From Candidatus Accumulibacter regalis (GTDB lineage: Bacteria > Pseudomonadota > Gammaproteobacteria > Burkholderiales > Rhodocyclaceae): a DNA stretch of 60,529 nt. Where the stretch lies: contig JEMY01000016.1 of the NCBI GenBank assembly GCA_000585075.1, positions 1-60,529 of the forward strand, written 5' to 3'. Position numbers and translations under genes: made by a program. Within the stretch, counting starts at the first letter, position 1. Each line of letters begins with the position of its first letter. Below are positions 49,429 through 58,485 of this stretch, one piece after another. The notes below the pieces were generated by a model. It was not told the origin of the DNA and made no database searches. It saw only the letters and a list, made by a program, of their open reading frames with translations.

Positions 49429-51864
49429 CTACTCAAGGCGCACGCTGCGCAGCCGCAAGGCGTTGCTGATCACCGAGATCGACGACAGACTCATCGCCGC
49501 GGCGGCAAGCATTGGCGACACCAGGATGCCCAGGAAGGGATACAGAATGCCCGCAGCCACCGGCACGCCAGCGGCGTTGTAGACCAGGGCGAAGAACAGG
49601 TTCTGTTTGATGTTGCGCATGGTCGCCCGGGCAAGCCGGCGTGCGCGCACGATACCGTTGAGGTCACCCTTGACCAGCGTGAAGCCGGCACTCTCGATGG
49701 CCACGTCGGCGCCGGTGCCCATGGCAATGCCGACGTCGGCCTGCGCCAGTGCCGGCGCATCGTTGACGCCGTCACCGGCCATCGCCACCTTGTGGCCTTT
49801 GGCCTGCAATTCCTTGATGATCCGCGCCTTATCCGCGGGCAGTACGTCGGCACGGATTTCGTCGATCCCCAGACGCCCGGCAACGGCACGCGCCGTACGT
49901 TCGTTGTCGCCGGTGGCCATGATGATCTTCAGGCCTTCTGCGTGCAGCGCCTTGAGCGCTTCGAGCGTCGTCTCCTTGAGCGGATCGGCGACGCTCACCA
50001 GGCCGGCGATTTCGCTGCCGATGAGGACGAACATCACCGTTTCGCCCTCGTCGCGGCGAGCGTTTGCTGCCTCGACCAACGCACCGGAGGCACCGCCATC
50101 CAGCCCCAGTTCGGTGAGCAGCGCGGCATTGCCGAGCGCGACAGCCTGGCCGTCGACGACGCCCTTGACGCCCTTGCCGGTGATCGCCTCGAACTCGTCG
50201 GCCTTGGCCAGTTCCACGCCACGTTCTTCGGCGCCGCTGACGATCGCCTCGGCGAGCGGGTGTTCGGAGCCGCGTTCGAGGCTGGCGGCAAGACGCAGGA
50301 CCTCGGCCTCCTGGTGCCCGGCAGCGGGCAGCACCGCCACCAGCTTCGGCTTGCCGACGGTCAGCGTTCCGGTCTTGTCGACGATCAGCGTATCGACCTT
50401 GGCAAAGCGCTCCAGCGCTTCGGCGTTCTTGATCAGCACGCCGGCCTGTGCGCCGCGTCCGGTGGCGGTCATGATCGACATCGGCGTCGCCAGGCCGAGC
50501 GCGCAGGGGCAGGCGATGATCAGCACGGCCACGGCCGCGACCAGTCCATAGGAAAGCGCCGGCGCCGGTCCCCAGGCCGCCCAGGCGATGAACGCCAGAA
50601 TGGCGACGCCGATCACCGCCGGAACGAACATGCCGGCGACCGAATCGGCGAGCTTCTGGATCGGCGCGCGCGAGCGTTGCGCGTTGGCGACCATGGCGAC
50701 GATCTGGCTGAGCACGGTGTCGCCGCCGACCCGCTTGACCTCGACGATCAGTGAACCAGTGCCGTTGATCGTCGCCCCGGTGACCGGGTCACCGGCGACC
50801 TTTTCCACCGCTACCGCTTCGCCCGAGAGCATCGACTCGTCGATCGAAGATCGGCCATCGATCACCACGCCGTCCACCGGCACCTTGTCGCCCGGCCGCA
50901 CGCGTACATGGTCGCCGACGACGACTTCCTCGAGCGGGATTTCCTCCTCGCGTCCATCGGCACGGATCACGTGCGCCGTCTTGGCGGCAAGGTCGAGGAG
51001 CGCGCGGATCGCCGAGCCGGTGCGCTCGCGCGCACCGAGCTCCATCACCTGACCGAGCAGGACCAGGACGACGATGACTGCGCCGGCTTCGAAATAGACG
51101 CCCACGTGCCCCTGCGCGTCGCGGAAGCCGTCCGGGAACAAGCCCGGGAAGAGGACCGCGACGATGCTGAACAGATACGCCGAGCCAACACCCAGGCCGA
51201 TCAGCGTGAACATGTTGAGGCTGCGATTGACGACCGATTTCACGCCGCGAACGAAGAACGGCCAGCCGGCCCACAGGACCACCGGCGTGCTCAGGGCCAG
51301 TTCGACCCATTGCGCCGCGCGCTCACCGAGCAAGTCGCGTGCGAAGCCCAGACCGAGAAAGGGCCCCATGGTCAGCAGCAGCAGGGGAACGGTCAACACG
51401 GCACCGATCCAGAAACGGCGCCGGAAGTCGACCAGTTCGGGGTTGGGGCCTTCGTCGCCGCTAGGGACGCCCATCGGTTCGAGCGCCATGCCGCATTTCG
51501 GGCAATCGCCCGGGGCATCGCGGACGATTTCGGGGTGCATCGGACAGGTGTATTGCGTGCCTGCGGGTACCGTGGACGCTTGCCTCTTGTGCGCGCCGCT
51601 CAGGTAGTGCGCCGGGTCCGCCGCAAACCTGTCGTGGCACTTCTGCGAGCAGAAATGCCAGGTCCTCCCGTCGTGCGCGAAGCTCGGCTTGCCCGCGCCA
51701 AGCGTGACCGACATGCCGCAGACCGGGTCCTTCACCGTCGCGGACTCCGCCACCGTGTGATCGCCGTTTGAGCTGTGTGAGCCGTGCTGGCTGTGTGCCG
51801 CATGCGAACGCTCGGGCTGGTGATGATGATGGTCGTGCCCGCCCGTCCGTGTTTTCGTGTCCAT
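49429..51864 (-). CDS. Copper-type P-type ATPase with YHS and metal-binding N-terminal domains
   Basis: ATP-driven export of a soft metal, probably Cu(I) or Ag(I). The 811-residue protein has a His-rich N-terminus (GHDHHHHQ), a YHS domain (DPVCGMSV ... FCSQKC, about 46-90) and a [15 protein letters not shown] zinc-ribbon-like domain (about 104-130). These replace the usual HMA domains. Membrane region with CPC in IACPCALG, phosphorylation site DKTGTLT, TGDN and GDGVNDAP follow. AAAGGA precedes ATG 51864. Divergent from the Met-rich protein operon with a shared operator-like repeat at 52090. Confidence 0.93.
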   Translation of the reverse strand: MDTKTRTGGHDHHHHQPERSHAAHSQHGSHSSNGDHTVAESATVKDPVCGMSVTLGAGKPSFAHDGRTWHFCSQKCHDRFAADPAHYLSGAHKRQASTVPAGTQYTCPMHPEIVRDAPGDCPKCGMALEPMGVPSGDEGPNPELVDFRRRFWIGAVLTVPLLLLTMGPFLGLGFARDLLGERAAQWVELALSTPVVLWAGWPFFVRGVKSVVNRSLNMFTLIGLGVGSAYLFSIVAVLFPGLFPDGFRDAQGHVGVYFEAGAVIVVLVLLGQVMELGARERTGSAIRALLDLAAKTAHVIRADGREEEIPLEEVVVGDHVRVRPGDKVPVDGVVIDGRSSIDESMLSGEAVAVEKVAGDPVTGATINGTGSLIVEVKRVGGDTVLSQIVAMVANAQRSRAPIQKLADSVAGMFVPAVIGVAILAFIAWAAWGPAPALSYGLVAAVAVLIIACPCALGLATPMSIMTATGRGAQAGVLIKNAEALERFAKVDTLIVDKTGTLTVGKPKLVAVLPAAGHQEAEVLRLAASLERGSEHPLAEAIVSGAEERGVELAKADEFEAITGKGVKGVVDGQAVALGNAALLTELGLDGGASGALVEAANARRDEGETVMFVLIGSEIAGLVSVADPLKETTLEALKALHAEGLKIIMATGDNERTARAVAGRLGIDEIRADVLPADKARIIKELQAKGHKVAMAGDGVNDAPALAQADVGIAMGTGADVAIESAGFTLVKGDLNGIVRARRLARATMRNIKQNLFFALVYNAAGVPVAAGILYPFLGILVSPMLAAAAMSLSSISVISNALRLRSVRLE

Positions 51865-52198
51865 GGCAATCCTTTCCAGGGTACCCCTGTTGGCTGACGC
51901 ACGGCTTCTCTCGCTTGGCGGCAGCCATCGACGTCGCCCATGGTACCGGTCGCCCCCCGACGAGGAGATGACCGCAGGATTACGCTTCAGTCACCTGCGC
52001 TGGCCGGCGCCACCGGCGCTTGGTGGCGGGCAGCCAGTCCTGACGAAACAACCGACCGCGCAAGCATTGGCGGGGCTGGCGGAAACAGCATGACAAGAAT
52101 GTCATTCCCGCGTCAGATTGTCGTCGGTATCGATCGTCGATACTGGCGAACGTGATGAAGTTCCCACGACGAAGCACTCACCCAGCAAAGGAATGACC
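51865..52198. other. Divergent promoter region of the copper genes
   Basis: A 334-base region between the P-type ATPase and the Met-rich protein gene. It contains the perfect inverted repeat at 52090-52105. No gene is supported. Confidence 0.5.
52090..52105. promoter_or_regulatory. Metal-responsive operator-like inverted repeat (site 2)
   Basis: ATGACAAGAATGTCAT: perfect 6-bp half-sites ATGACA/TGTCAT with a four-base centre. The form is that of CusR/CopR-type response-regulator boxes. It lies 94 bases before the Met-rich protein operon and 226 before the P-type ATPase. Confidence 0.55.
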
Positions 52199-52537
52199 AT
52201 GAAAACACTGTCCGGCAATATCCTGATGATCACCTTGTCCGCCGTGCTGAGCGCGCCGGTCGCCTTGCTGGCTGCCGAAAAAGCTGCGCCAACGCAGCCG
52301 CCACCCGCTCAGATGCAGGCCCGCATGCAAGCCATGCAGGCTCGTATGCACGCCCTGCAGCAGACTGAAGGTGAAGCGCGCATGCCGATGATGGCGGCGC
52401 AAATGGACGACATGCAGGCGATGATGAAGGACTTCGGCGCCGGCTGCCCGATGGCCGCTGGCCAAGGCAACATGGGCATGCAGGGTCAGCAAGGGATGCC
52501 GATGACGCCGGGAATGCACGGCAGCCAGGCGAAGTAA
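52199..52537 (+). CDS. Met-rich periplasmic metal-binding protein
   Basis: Small 112-residue exported protein. Signal peptide (ILMITLSAVLSAPVALLA), then a helical region with repeated methionines (MQARMQAMQARMHALQQ) and a Gly/Met-rich end (GNMGMQGQQGMPM). Clustered Met is typical of Cu(I)/Ag(I) binding, so a periplasmic copper chaperone or buffer is likely. AAAGGA six bases before ATG 52199 favours it over ATG 52193. First gene of a three-gene unit. Confidence 0.75.
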   Translation: MKTLSGNILMITLSAVLSAPVALLAAEKAAPTQPPPAQMQARMQAMQARMHALQQTEGEARMPMMAAQMDDMQAMMKDFGAGCPMAAGQGNMGMQGQQGMPMTPGMHGSQAK

Positions 52538-52541
52538 GCTC

Positions 52542-52691
52542 ATGATTCCCTGGCTGAAACGACTCCTGGCCAGCTTTCGCGCCTGGCGACAAGCCAATGC
52601 CGAAGCGCACGCCAGGGCGAAACCCCCTTCGTGCTGTTCGGCCCCGCCGCCGCGTGCCGGCAGCCATGACGACCCGCGAGGAAGCGCATAA
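52542..52691 (+). CDS. 49-residue small protein with CC motif
   Basis: A short frame between the Met-rich protein and cytochrome genes. It starts 4 bases after the first stop and its own TAA is directly followed by the GTG of the cytochrome gene. The product begins MIPWLKRLLASFRAWRQ, an amphipathic helix, and carries a vicinal cysteine pair in PSCCSAPP. Not recognised; the spacing suggests real translation. A copper-binding or membrane-peripheral role is inference. Confidence 0.5.
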   Translation: MIPWLKRLLASFRAWRQANAEAHARAKPPSCCSAPPPRAGSHDDPRGSA

Positions 52692-53129
52692 GTGAAAAAG
52701 ACACCAAATCGATCCCTGGCAATTCCTGCGCCCCGTCGCGACACCCGCCTGCAGCTTTGTCTGCTCGCGCTGCTGATCGTCGCGGCGGCGATCAGCCTGC
52801 CGGTCGCGGCGCAAGGCATGCCAGTGCCACAGCCGAGCCCCGGGCTGATGCCCAACCCGGCAGCCGGCAAGACCCTGTTCGAGAAAAACTGCGCTTCCTG
52901 CCACGGCGCCAATCTGCAAGGCAGCGACAAGGGGCCGCCGATGCTGAGCAAAATCTACGAGCCCTCGCATCACGGCGACGCCGCTTTCCAGCTGGCGGTG
53001 AAGAACGGGAGTCGTGCCCATCACTGGAAGTTCGGCGACATGGCGCCCGTTCCCGGCCTGAGCCCCGACGACGTCGCCCAGATCACCGCCTATGTGCGGC
53101 TCGAGCAGCGCAAGGCCGGTATTCAATAA
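52692..53129 (+). CDS. Class I cytochrome c
   Basis: Periplasmic monohaem c-type cytochrome of 145 residues. Signal/anchor segment LCLLALLIVAAAISLPVAA, haem site CASCH (about residue 67) in KNCASCHGANLQG, and a later methionine in GDMAPVPGLSPDDV as likely sixth ligand. GTG start at 52692. Its place in a copper-responsive unit suggests electron transfer linked to periplasmic copper oxidation or to a cuproenzyme, which is inference. Confidence 0.85.
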   Translation: MKKTPNRSLAIPAPRRDTRLQLCLLALLIVAAAISLPVAAQGMPVPQPSPGLMPNPAAGKTLFEKNCASCHGANLQGSDKGPPMLSKIYEPSHHGDAAFQLAVKNGSRAHHWKFGDMAPVPGLSPDDVAQITAYVRLEQRKAGIQ

Positions 53130-53182
53130 GGCCATCCGCCCGCGGGTGCGCGTGCGGCACGGAGCGAAGGCGGCCGCACAGA

Positions 53183-53335
53183 TCAGCTTTCGCTCAACGG
53201 CAGCACTGGCACTTTCGCCAACTCGCGGCGCAGCTGCCACTGCTTGACCAGCGCATACAGTGCCGGAATGACGCACAGCGTCAGCACCGTCGACGAGACC
53301 ATGCCGCCGACCAGCGCGAAGGGGCGGAAATGCGG
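53183..53335 (-). pseudogene. C-terminal tail of an RND pump (copy 2)
   Basis: Minus-strand translation reads RPFALVGGMVSSTVL, TLCVIPALYALVKQW, then QLRRELAKVPVLPLSES and a stop at 53183. This is the last part of a CusA/CzcA-type pump (compare GGMVSSTLLTLFVLPALY in the family). No upstream part remains. It is a relic of a second RND pump, related to copy 1 at 49249-49355 and not to the intact pump of this window. Confidence 0.72.
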
Positions 53336-53465
53336 TATTTTGCGGGTAAGCTTGGCGTCGAACGGGAGCTTGGTCGTTGCGCGGCAATTGCCGCGTGACT
53401 GATCGCTTCAGATCCCGCGGATCAGTGGCGGGAAACGACAGGGCATTTCCACTGTGGAGGGTTTC

Positions 53466-55892
53466 TTGGCGGGTTGGCGCACGACAACAACGAACCAGGC
53501 AATTGCCTTCGAGGAGGTCCAGGCGGTCACCCGACGCCGGCGCCTTCGCATCTGGCTGCCGGTCGCCGTGGTCGCCATTCTGCTGGCCGCACTGATCGGC
53601 AACGCGATCCACGAGTTCAGGGTCATGCGTGCCGATGCCCTGGCTCTGTCCGAGGGCGTCATCGGCAACCTGCAAAGCCGCATCGAAACAGAGGTTGGCG
53701 CCTACCTGGGACCCATCCCGGGGGTCGTCCGTTTTACCCGCGACCTGCTCGCCGACGAGGACCTCTTGAGCGTGCGGCGCGAACTCGCCGAGAAGGTGGC
53801 GAGCGGGATCCTTGACAACACGCCGCAGCTCACCAGCGTCTTCATCGGTAGCCCGGCTGGCGAGTTCTTCATGGTGCGGCGCTATCAGGATGGTGAACAG
53901 CGCGGACTGGAAACCAAGACCATCCGCCGCCCGCATGGAGCGCAGGACGCCCCCGTGATGCAACTGACGCGCCATGGCGCCAAAGGCGAGGTGTTGTCCG
54001 ACGAGCAAGCCCCCTGGGATGGCTACGATCCGCGCGCGCGGCCCTGGTTCGTCGGTGCCGCGAAAAGCAAGGACCTGTTCTGGACCGATGTCTACCTCTT
54101 CTTCACCACCAGTGCCGCGGGCATCACGGCGTCGCTGCCCTATCTGAATACGGACGGGGATCTGGTTGCGGTGGTAGGTACCGACGTCGAACTGGCAAGC
54201 CTCAGTCGCTTTCTCGCCACACTCGCCATCGGCAAGAGCGGCCTCGCGCTGATCGTCGACGACCAGGGGCGGGTGATGGCGCACCCGCGCAAGCCGCTGG
54301 TGAGCAAGGATGGCGGCGGCGAATTGCGACTGCTGCGGGTCGATGACATCGGCGACCCGGTGGTGAGCCGCGCCTTTGACCGCTACCGCGTCGAAGGGCA
54401 CGGCCGCCACGATTTCGAGATGGCCGGCCGCCGCTACATCAGCTCGACGTCGTCGCTCAACCAATTGCTGCCGCACGACTGGTCGATCCTGATGATCGTC
54501 CCCGAGGACGATTTCGTCGGCTTCGTTGCAGAGAATGTACGCGACACGCTGGGCATGGGCCTGGCGGTCATCGCCCTGGCAGGCGGTCTCGCCGGGCTCG
54601 TGGTCCGCCAGGGGCTGCGCGCCGACCAGGAGGCAATTTCCATCCTCGAGCGTCAGGCGCAGCTCGACGCGCAGGGTGAGGCCTTCGGCATGCTGGCGGC
54701 GCAGTCGACGCTGTTCGAGGACAATGGGAGAAATGGCCTCGCACTGGTGACCGAGGCTGTCGCGCGTTCGTCTCGCGTGCGCCGCGCCAGCCTGTGGCAG
54801 CTCGCACCGGCTGGCGATGCGCTGGTCTGTCTCGACAGCTTTGACCAGCAGACCGAGGGCCATACGGATGGCGCAACGCTGGATCGATCGGAACATCCCG
54901 GTCTCTTCGAATGGCTGCAGAGCGAAAACGCGGTCGGCGACGTCGCCAGCAGCGACGACGCACGCCTCGTATCGCTGTACCGAAGCTACCTCGCCCCGCT
55001 CGGCTGCCAGGCCCTGCTGTCGGTACCCGTCAAGGTAGACGGCCAGGTGACCGGCGTCCTTTGGCTCGAGGACGGCCGTCGCAGCGAGTGGCCAAACCAG
55101 GTGCAGCGGTTTGCCCGGGCGATCGGCAATCTGATGGCCATCCGCCAGGCAGCCAGCGCTACGGCTGGCGCGGTGGTGGCCATGCCGCCGGCCGGCAAGG
55201 CGAAGGCACATGACAGCGAAGCGGCGCCGCGCACCGAAGCGCCCGTTCAGGAATTGAACATCGACGCGAGGCTGGGCGCACGCCGTACTGCCGCCTTTGC
55301 CGCGAAGCTCCCGGACGGTGCGCACCCGGTGCGAGCTGACGATGTGCAGCGCATTGATCAGCTGGCTTTCGTATCGCTGCGCTTCAGCGACGCGCTGGCC
55401 CTGGCCCGATCGGCCGACGACCGCTCCGGCGAATCGACGATAGCCCGCCTGCTCGCGCAAATCGACGCGGCAGCCTCGCAACACGGCGTGGCCTACCTCA
55501 AATTTCTCACTGATCGGGTGGTCGCTGCCGCCGATCCTTCCGCGGACGTCCAGCACGCAACCGTCTGCCTGGCCGAATTTGCGTTGGCCGCGCAGGCCGC
55601 CTGCGAGCGCCTGTTCGCTGAACAGCATGCCCCCTCGGCCTTTCATTTGGGCATGGACCTGGGACCGGCGATCGGCAGCCTGATCGACCGCAAGGAAAGC
55701 TCGTTCAACCTCTGGGGTGAGGCCGCACGCATGGCCTACGCGATGGCCGATTCCGCCCCACCGGGAACGATCCATACGACGGAGTCGGTCTACGAGGCGC
55801 TGCACGACCGCTATCTGTTTCAACTGCGCGGTCATCATTATCTCGAAGACGTCGGGGAATTCTCCACCTACCTCCTGGGGGGGCGCCTGTGA
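53466..55892 (+). CDS. dCache-GAF receptor with degenerate class III cyclase domain
   Basis: Membrane receptor of about 808 residues. One membrane helix near the N-terminus, a periplasmic double-Cache sensor domain, a second helix near residue 362, a GAF domain (about 405-557) and a C-terminal nucleotidyl-cyclase-fold domain (about 625-808). In the cyclase domain LAFVSLRFSD replaces the first metal-aspartate motif, LKFLTD keeps the second aspartate, and GEAARMAYA replaces GDAVNLAAR, so the transition-state Asn and Arg are gone. It is probably non-catalytic. GGAGG 5 bases before TTG 53466 favours that start; GTG 53454 is an alternative. The stop overlaps the permease GTG. Confidence 0.8.
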   Translation: MAGWRTTTTNQAIAFEEVQAVTRRRRLRIWLPVAVVAILLAALIGNAIHEFRVMRADALALSEGVIGNLQSRIETEVGAYLGPIPGVVRFTRDLLADEDLLSVRRELAEKVASGILDNTPQLTSVFIGSPAGEFFMVRRYQDGEQRGLETKTIRRPHGAQDAPVMQLTRHGAKGEVLSDEQAPWDGYDPRARPWFVGAAKSKDLFWTDVYLFFTTSAAGITASLPYLNTDGDLVAVVGTDVELASLSRFLATLAIGKSGLALIVDDQGRVMAHPRKPLVSKDGGGELRLLRVDDIGDPVVSRAFDRYRVEGHGRHDFEMAGRRYISSTSSLNQLLPHDWSILMIVPEDDFVGFVAENVRDTLGMGLAVIALAGGLAGLVVRQGLRADQEAISILERQAQLDAQGEAFGMLAAQSTLFEDNGRNGLALVTEAVARSSRVRRASLWQLAPAGDALVCLDSFDQQTEGHTDGATLDRSEHPGLFEWLQSENAVGDVASSDDARLVSLYRSYLAPLGCQALLSVPVKVDGQVTGVLWLEDGRRSEWPNQVQRFARAIGNLMAIRQAASATAGAVVAMPPAGKAKAHDSEAAPRTEAPVQELNIDARLGARRTAAFAAKLPDGAHPVRADDVQRIDQLAFVSLRFSDALALARSADDRSGESTIARLLAQIDAAASQHGVAYLKFLTDRVVAAADPSADVQHATVCLAEFALAAQAACERLFAEQHAPSAFHLGMDLGPAIGSLIDRKESSFNLWGEAARMAYAMADSAPPGTIHTTESVYEALHDRYLFQLRGHHYLEDVGEFSTYLLGGRL

Positions 55893-56725
55893 AGCCGCCG
55901 GCCAATGGCTTGCCCACGCTCGCAGCGCCCACGGCAGAGCGGCCAAATCTGCTCGGCCGCTTCGGGCAGGGAATCATCGACACGACGACGGACGTCTTTC
56001 TGTTCACCGGGGACCTGACCGCGACCCTGACACGTGGCCTGGCACCGGGCAACTGGCGCCGGACGATGTGGACGGAGTTCGAGCGTTTCTTCTACTTCAC
56101 GGGGGTGTGCGCCATACCCGCAGTCATGATCACCGCCCTGCTGGTAGGTCTGGGTCTGGTATTGCAGATCATCTATTGGCTGCGGGTGACGGGACAGCAG
56201 GGATCGATCGGCGACTTTCTGGTGCTGGTGCTGATCCGCGAGCTCTCACCCATCGTCACGGCGTTGATCGTGATCGGCCGCAGTGGTTCGGTGATGCTCG
56301 ACGAGGTGGGCCATCTCAAGGTCAACGGGCAGATCCGCATGCTCGAGTCCTTCGGCATTGACGCCACCGACTTTCTCGCCATTCCGCGCTGCTTCGCCTC
56401 GGCACTCGCGTTGTTCGCGCTGACCACGATCTTCCTCCATACCGCACTTTGGTCCGGCTATCTCGCCGCTTCCTTGGCCGGTCTCACCGCGCTATCCCTG
56501 GTCGAGTTTGCCGATGCGGTCTTGTCGAGGATGACTCTGGGCGATCATCTGCTGCTGGTCGTCAAACCGACCCTCACCGGTTTCGTGATCGGCTACGTGG
56601 CCATCTGGCATGGACTGAGGGTCGAAGCGAGTGCCCTCGGCGTGCGCCGTGCCTTGCCGAAGGCCTTCATGTACTCTCTGCTGGCGACGCTGCTGATCGG
56701 GATAGCCGTGTCGACGGTATTGTAG
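55889..56725 (+). CDS. MlaE-family lipid ABC permease
   Basis: Inner-membrane permease of 278 residues of the MlaE/YrbE family, which moves phospholipids or other lipids with an MCE protein. The conserved segment LIRELSPIVTALIVIGRSGSVMLDEVGHLKVNGQ matches the MlaE core (RE.sP..talivaGR.Gsa), with about five membrane segments. The N-terminal 70 residues form a longer cytoplasmic lead than in MlaE. GTG start overlaps the receptor stop (GTGA). Confidence 0.88.
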   Translation: MKPPANGLPTLAAPTAERPNLLGRFGQGIIDTTTDVFLFTGDLTATLTRGLAPGNWRRTMWTEFERFFYFTGVCAIPAVMITALLVGLGLVLQIIYWLRVTGQQGSIGDFLVLVLIRELSPIVTALIVIGRSGSVMLDEVGHLKVNGQIRMLESFGIDATDFLAIPRCFASALALFALTTIFLHTALWSGYLAASLAGLTALSLVEFADAVLSRMTLGDHLLLVVKPTLTGFVIGYVAIWHGLRVEASALGVRRALPKAFMYSLLATLLIGIAVSTVL

Positions 56726-57433
56726 ATGCGCGCGTCCGACGACCTGGCCGCAGCCCCCCCGATCCTGGAGACCGCCGGTCTGTCCGTCGTGTCGCCCCGG
56801 GGTGGTTCGATACTGGCCGACGACCTGTGCCTGCAAGCCGGCGAACTGCACCTGGTGCATTCGCCGACGACGGGGCAGAGCGCGGCGCTGGCCGATGCCT
56901 TGCTCGGCTTGGCCGGTGCCGGCGAGGTGCGCTTCCTGGGCGTCGCGTGGGCCGACCTCGATGCAGCCGAAGCCTGCCGCTTGCGCAGCCGTATCGGCAG
57001 GGTCATGAGCGGTGGAAACTGGCTGGAGAACCGATCGGTGATGGAAAACCTGCTTCTTCCGCTGCGCCATCAGACCGTCCTGGCCGAAGAAATCATCCGC
57101 CAGAGGGCCAGCGAGCTCGCCCTGAGCTTTGGCCTGCCGGGGATCCCGACCCTGCTGCCGCATCAGTGCTCGGAGCCCGATCTCGAACGCGCAGCGTGCG
57201 TTCGGGCCTTCCTGGGACGCCCGAAGCTGGTCGTTCTCGAGCAGCCAATCGAAACCACCGAAAGCAGAACCTTCGCGCCGCTGATCAATTCCGTGCAGCA
57301 GGTGCGCCGCCGCCGCGGTGCCATCATCTGGTTCACGCACAAGCGCAGCCTGCTCGAGGAGCCCGGGATTTCTGCCGACCGGCGCTACCGGATCGCCGGC
57401 AGCCGGCTGCTTCAGCTGGAGGCTGCCCCGTGA
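56726..57433 (+). CDS. ABC ATPase-like protein with altered catalytic motifs (MlaF position)
   Basis: The 235-residue protein has the length, order and context of an MlaF ATPase, but every nucleotide motif is changed. Walker A reads SPTTGQS (Q51 for the lysine). The signature LSGGQ is replaced by CSEPD (148-152). Walker B ends LEQP (E172, Q173) where DEP is normal. The H-loop FTHKR is kept. The frame is intact, so it is kept as a pseudo-ATPase rather than decayed. ATG directly follows the permease stop; the end overlaps the MCE gene. Confidence 0.82.
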   Translation: MRASDDLAAAPPILETAGLSVVSPRGGSILADDLCLQAGELHLVHSPTTGQSAALADALLGLAGAGEVRFLGVAWADLDAAEACRLRSRIGRVMSGGNWLENRSVMENLLLPLRHQTVLAEEIIRQRASELALSFGLPGIPTLLPHQCSEPDLERAACVRAFLGRPKLVVLEQPIETTESRTFAPLINSVQQVRRRRGAIIWFTHKRSLLEEPGISADRRYRIAGSRLLQLEAAP

Positions 57434-58485
57434 ACAAATCGAACGACAACCGCCGTTACCGCAGCCTGCTCGGCGCGACGGTGCTGGCAGTGCTCGTGCT
57501 CTTCCTGTTGACTCTGATCAAGGCCGAGGCCCTGCGCGAGCTGTTCGATCCCGGCAAGACGGTACGCCTGGTGCTGCCCGACGAGGGTCTTTTCGGCCTC
57601 GCCGAAGGCGCCAAGATCGAGGTGCTCGGCACACCGTCCGGCAAGATCCTGAAGATCGTCATCGACCCGGACCAGAAGATCCATGCGCTGGCGCGCCTGA
57701 ATGGCTCGATGGCGCCCTTCGTGCGCCGAGATTCGCAGGCGGTCATCCGCAAGACCTTCGGCGTCGCGGGCGAGAGCTACGTCGAGATCACCAGGGGCCG
57801 CGGCGAAGAGATGGATTGGGACTATGCCGTGCTGCAGGCGGCTCCGGACCGGGCGCAGACGGAAAGCATCGGCGAGATCCTGGAGGACGTGCGCGGCCGG
57901 GTCATACCGATCCTCGAGCAGACCGAACGGACGATGACCGCGCTGGGCGATATCACCGCAGGCTTCGCCAACCCGGAGGGCGACCTGCAGAAGACGCTGG
58001 CAGATTTCAGGACCATGACCGGGCGCATCGAGCGCGGCAAGGGAGCGGTGGGCCGCCTGCTCAGTGACGAGCGTACCGCCATCGAACTCGATCAGTTGAT
58101 CAAGGGAGCCAACGCCGCCGTCGCACGTCTGGCACCGATCCTCGACGAACTGCAGGCGACGGCCGCACAGGCGAAGCTGCTGTCCGGATCAATCAACGCC
58201 CAGAGCAAGGAGCTGCCGGAGATCACGGGCCGCGTGAAGTCGGTCCTGACATCGCTCGACGCGGTCATGCTGGACCTGCGCAAGACCTCACCTCAGCTGC
58301 CGGCGATCAGCCGCGACATCGGCGAAACGACGGCCAACATCCCGGTCCTGCTCGGCATGACCCAGCAGACGCTGGCGGAATTGGAGGCGCTGCTGCGCCA
58401 GCTGCGCAACAGCTGGTTGCTCGGCGGCGGCGGCGCGCCGCCCCAGACGGGCGGCCGGCTGCCAGCGGGCGAGATTCGCCCATGA
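57430..58485 (+). CDS. MCE-domain protein (MlaD family)
   Basis: Periplasmic lipid-binding subunit of 351 residues anchored by an N-terminal helix (LLGATVLAVLVLFLLTLI). MCE domain about residues 38-110 (VRLVLPDEGLFGLAEGAKIEVLG). A long helical C-terminal region (about 150-320) follows, as in MCE proteins that form barrels or tubes across the periplasm. GTG start overlaps the ATPase-like gene. Confidence 0.86.
   Translation: MNKSNDNRRYRSLLGATVLAVLVLFLLTLIKAEALRELFDPGKTVRLVLPDEGLFGLAEGAKIEVLGTPSGKILKIVIDPDQKIHALARLNGSMAPFVRRDSQAVIRKTFGVAGESYVEITRGRGEEMDWDYAVLQAAPDRAQTESIGEILEDVRGRVIPILEQTERTMTALGDITAGFANPEGDLQKTLADFRTMTGRIERGKGAVGRLLSDERTAIELDQLIKGANAAVARLAPILDELQATAAQAKLLSGSINAQSKELPEITGRVKSVLTSLDAVMLDLRKTSPQLPAISRDIGETTANIPVLLGMTQQTLAELEALLRQLRNSWLLGGGGAPPQTGGRLPAGEIRP

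Noticed and set aside
52230..55946. A 1238-codon open frame on the minus strand
   Set aside because: It is antisense to the receptor gene and the copper unit, has no recognisable domain, and is a by-product of high GC at third positions.
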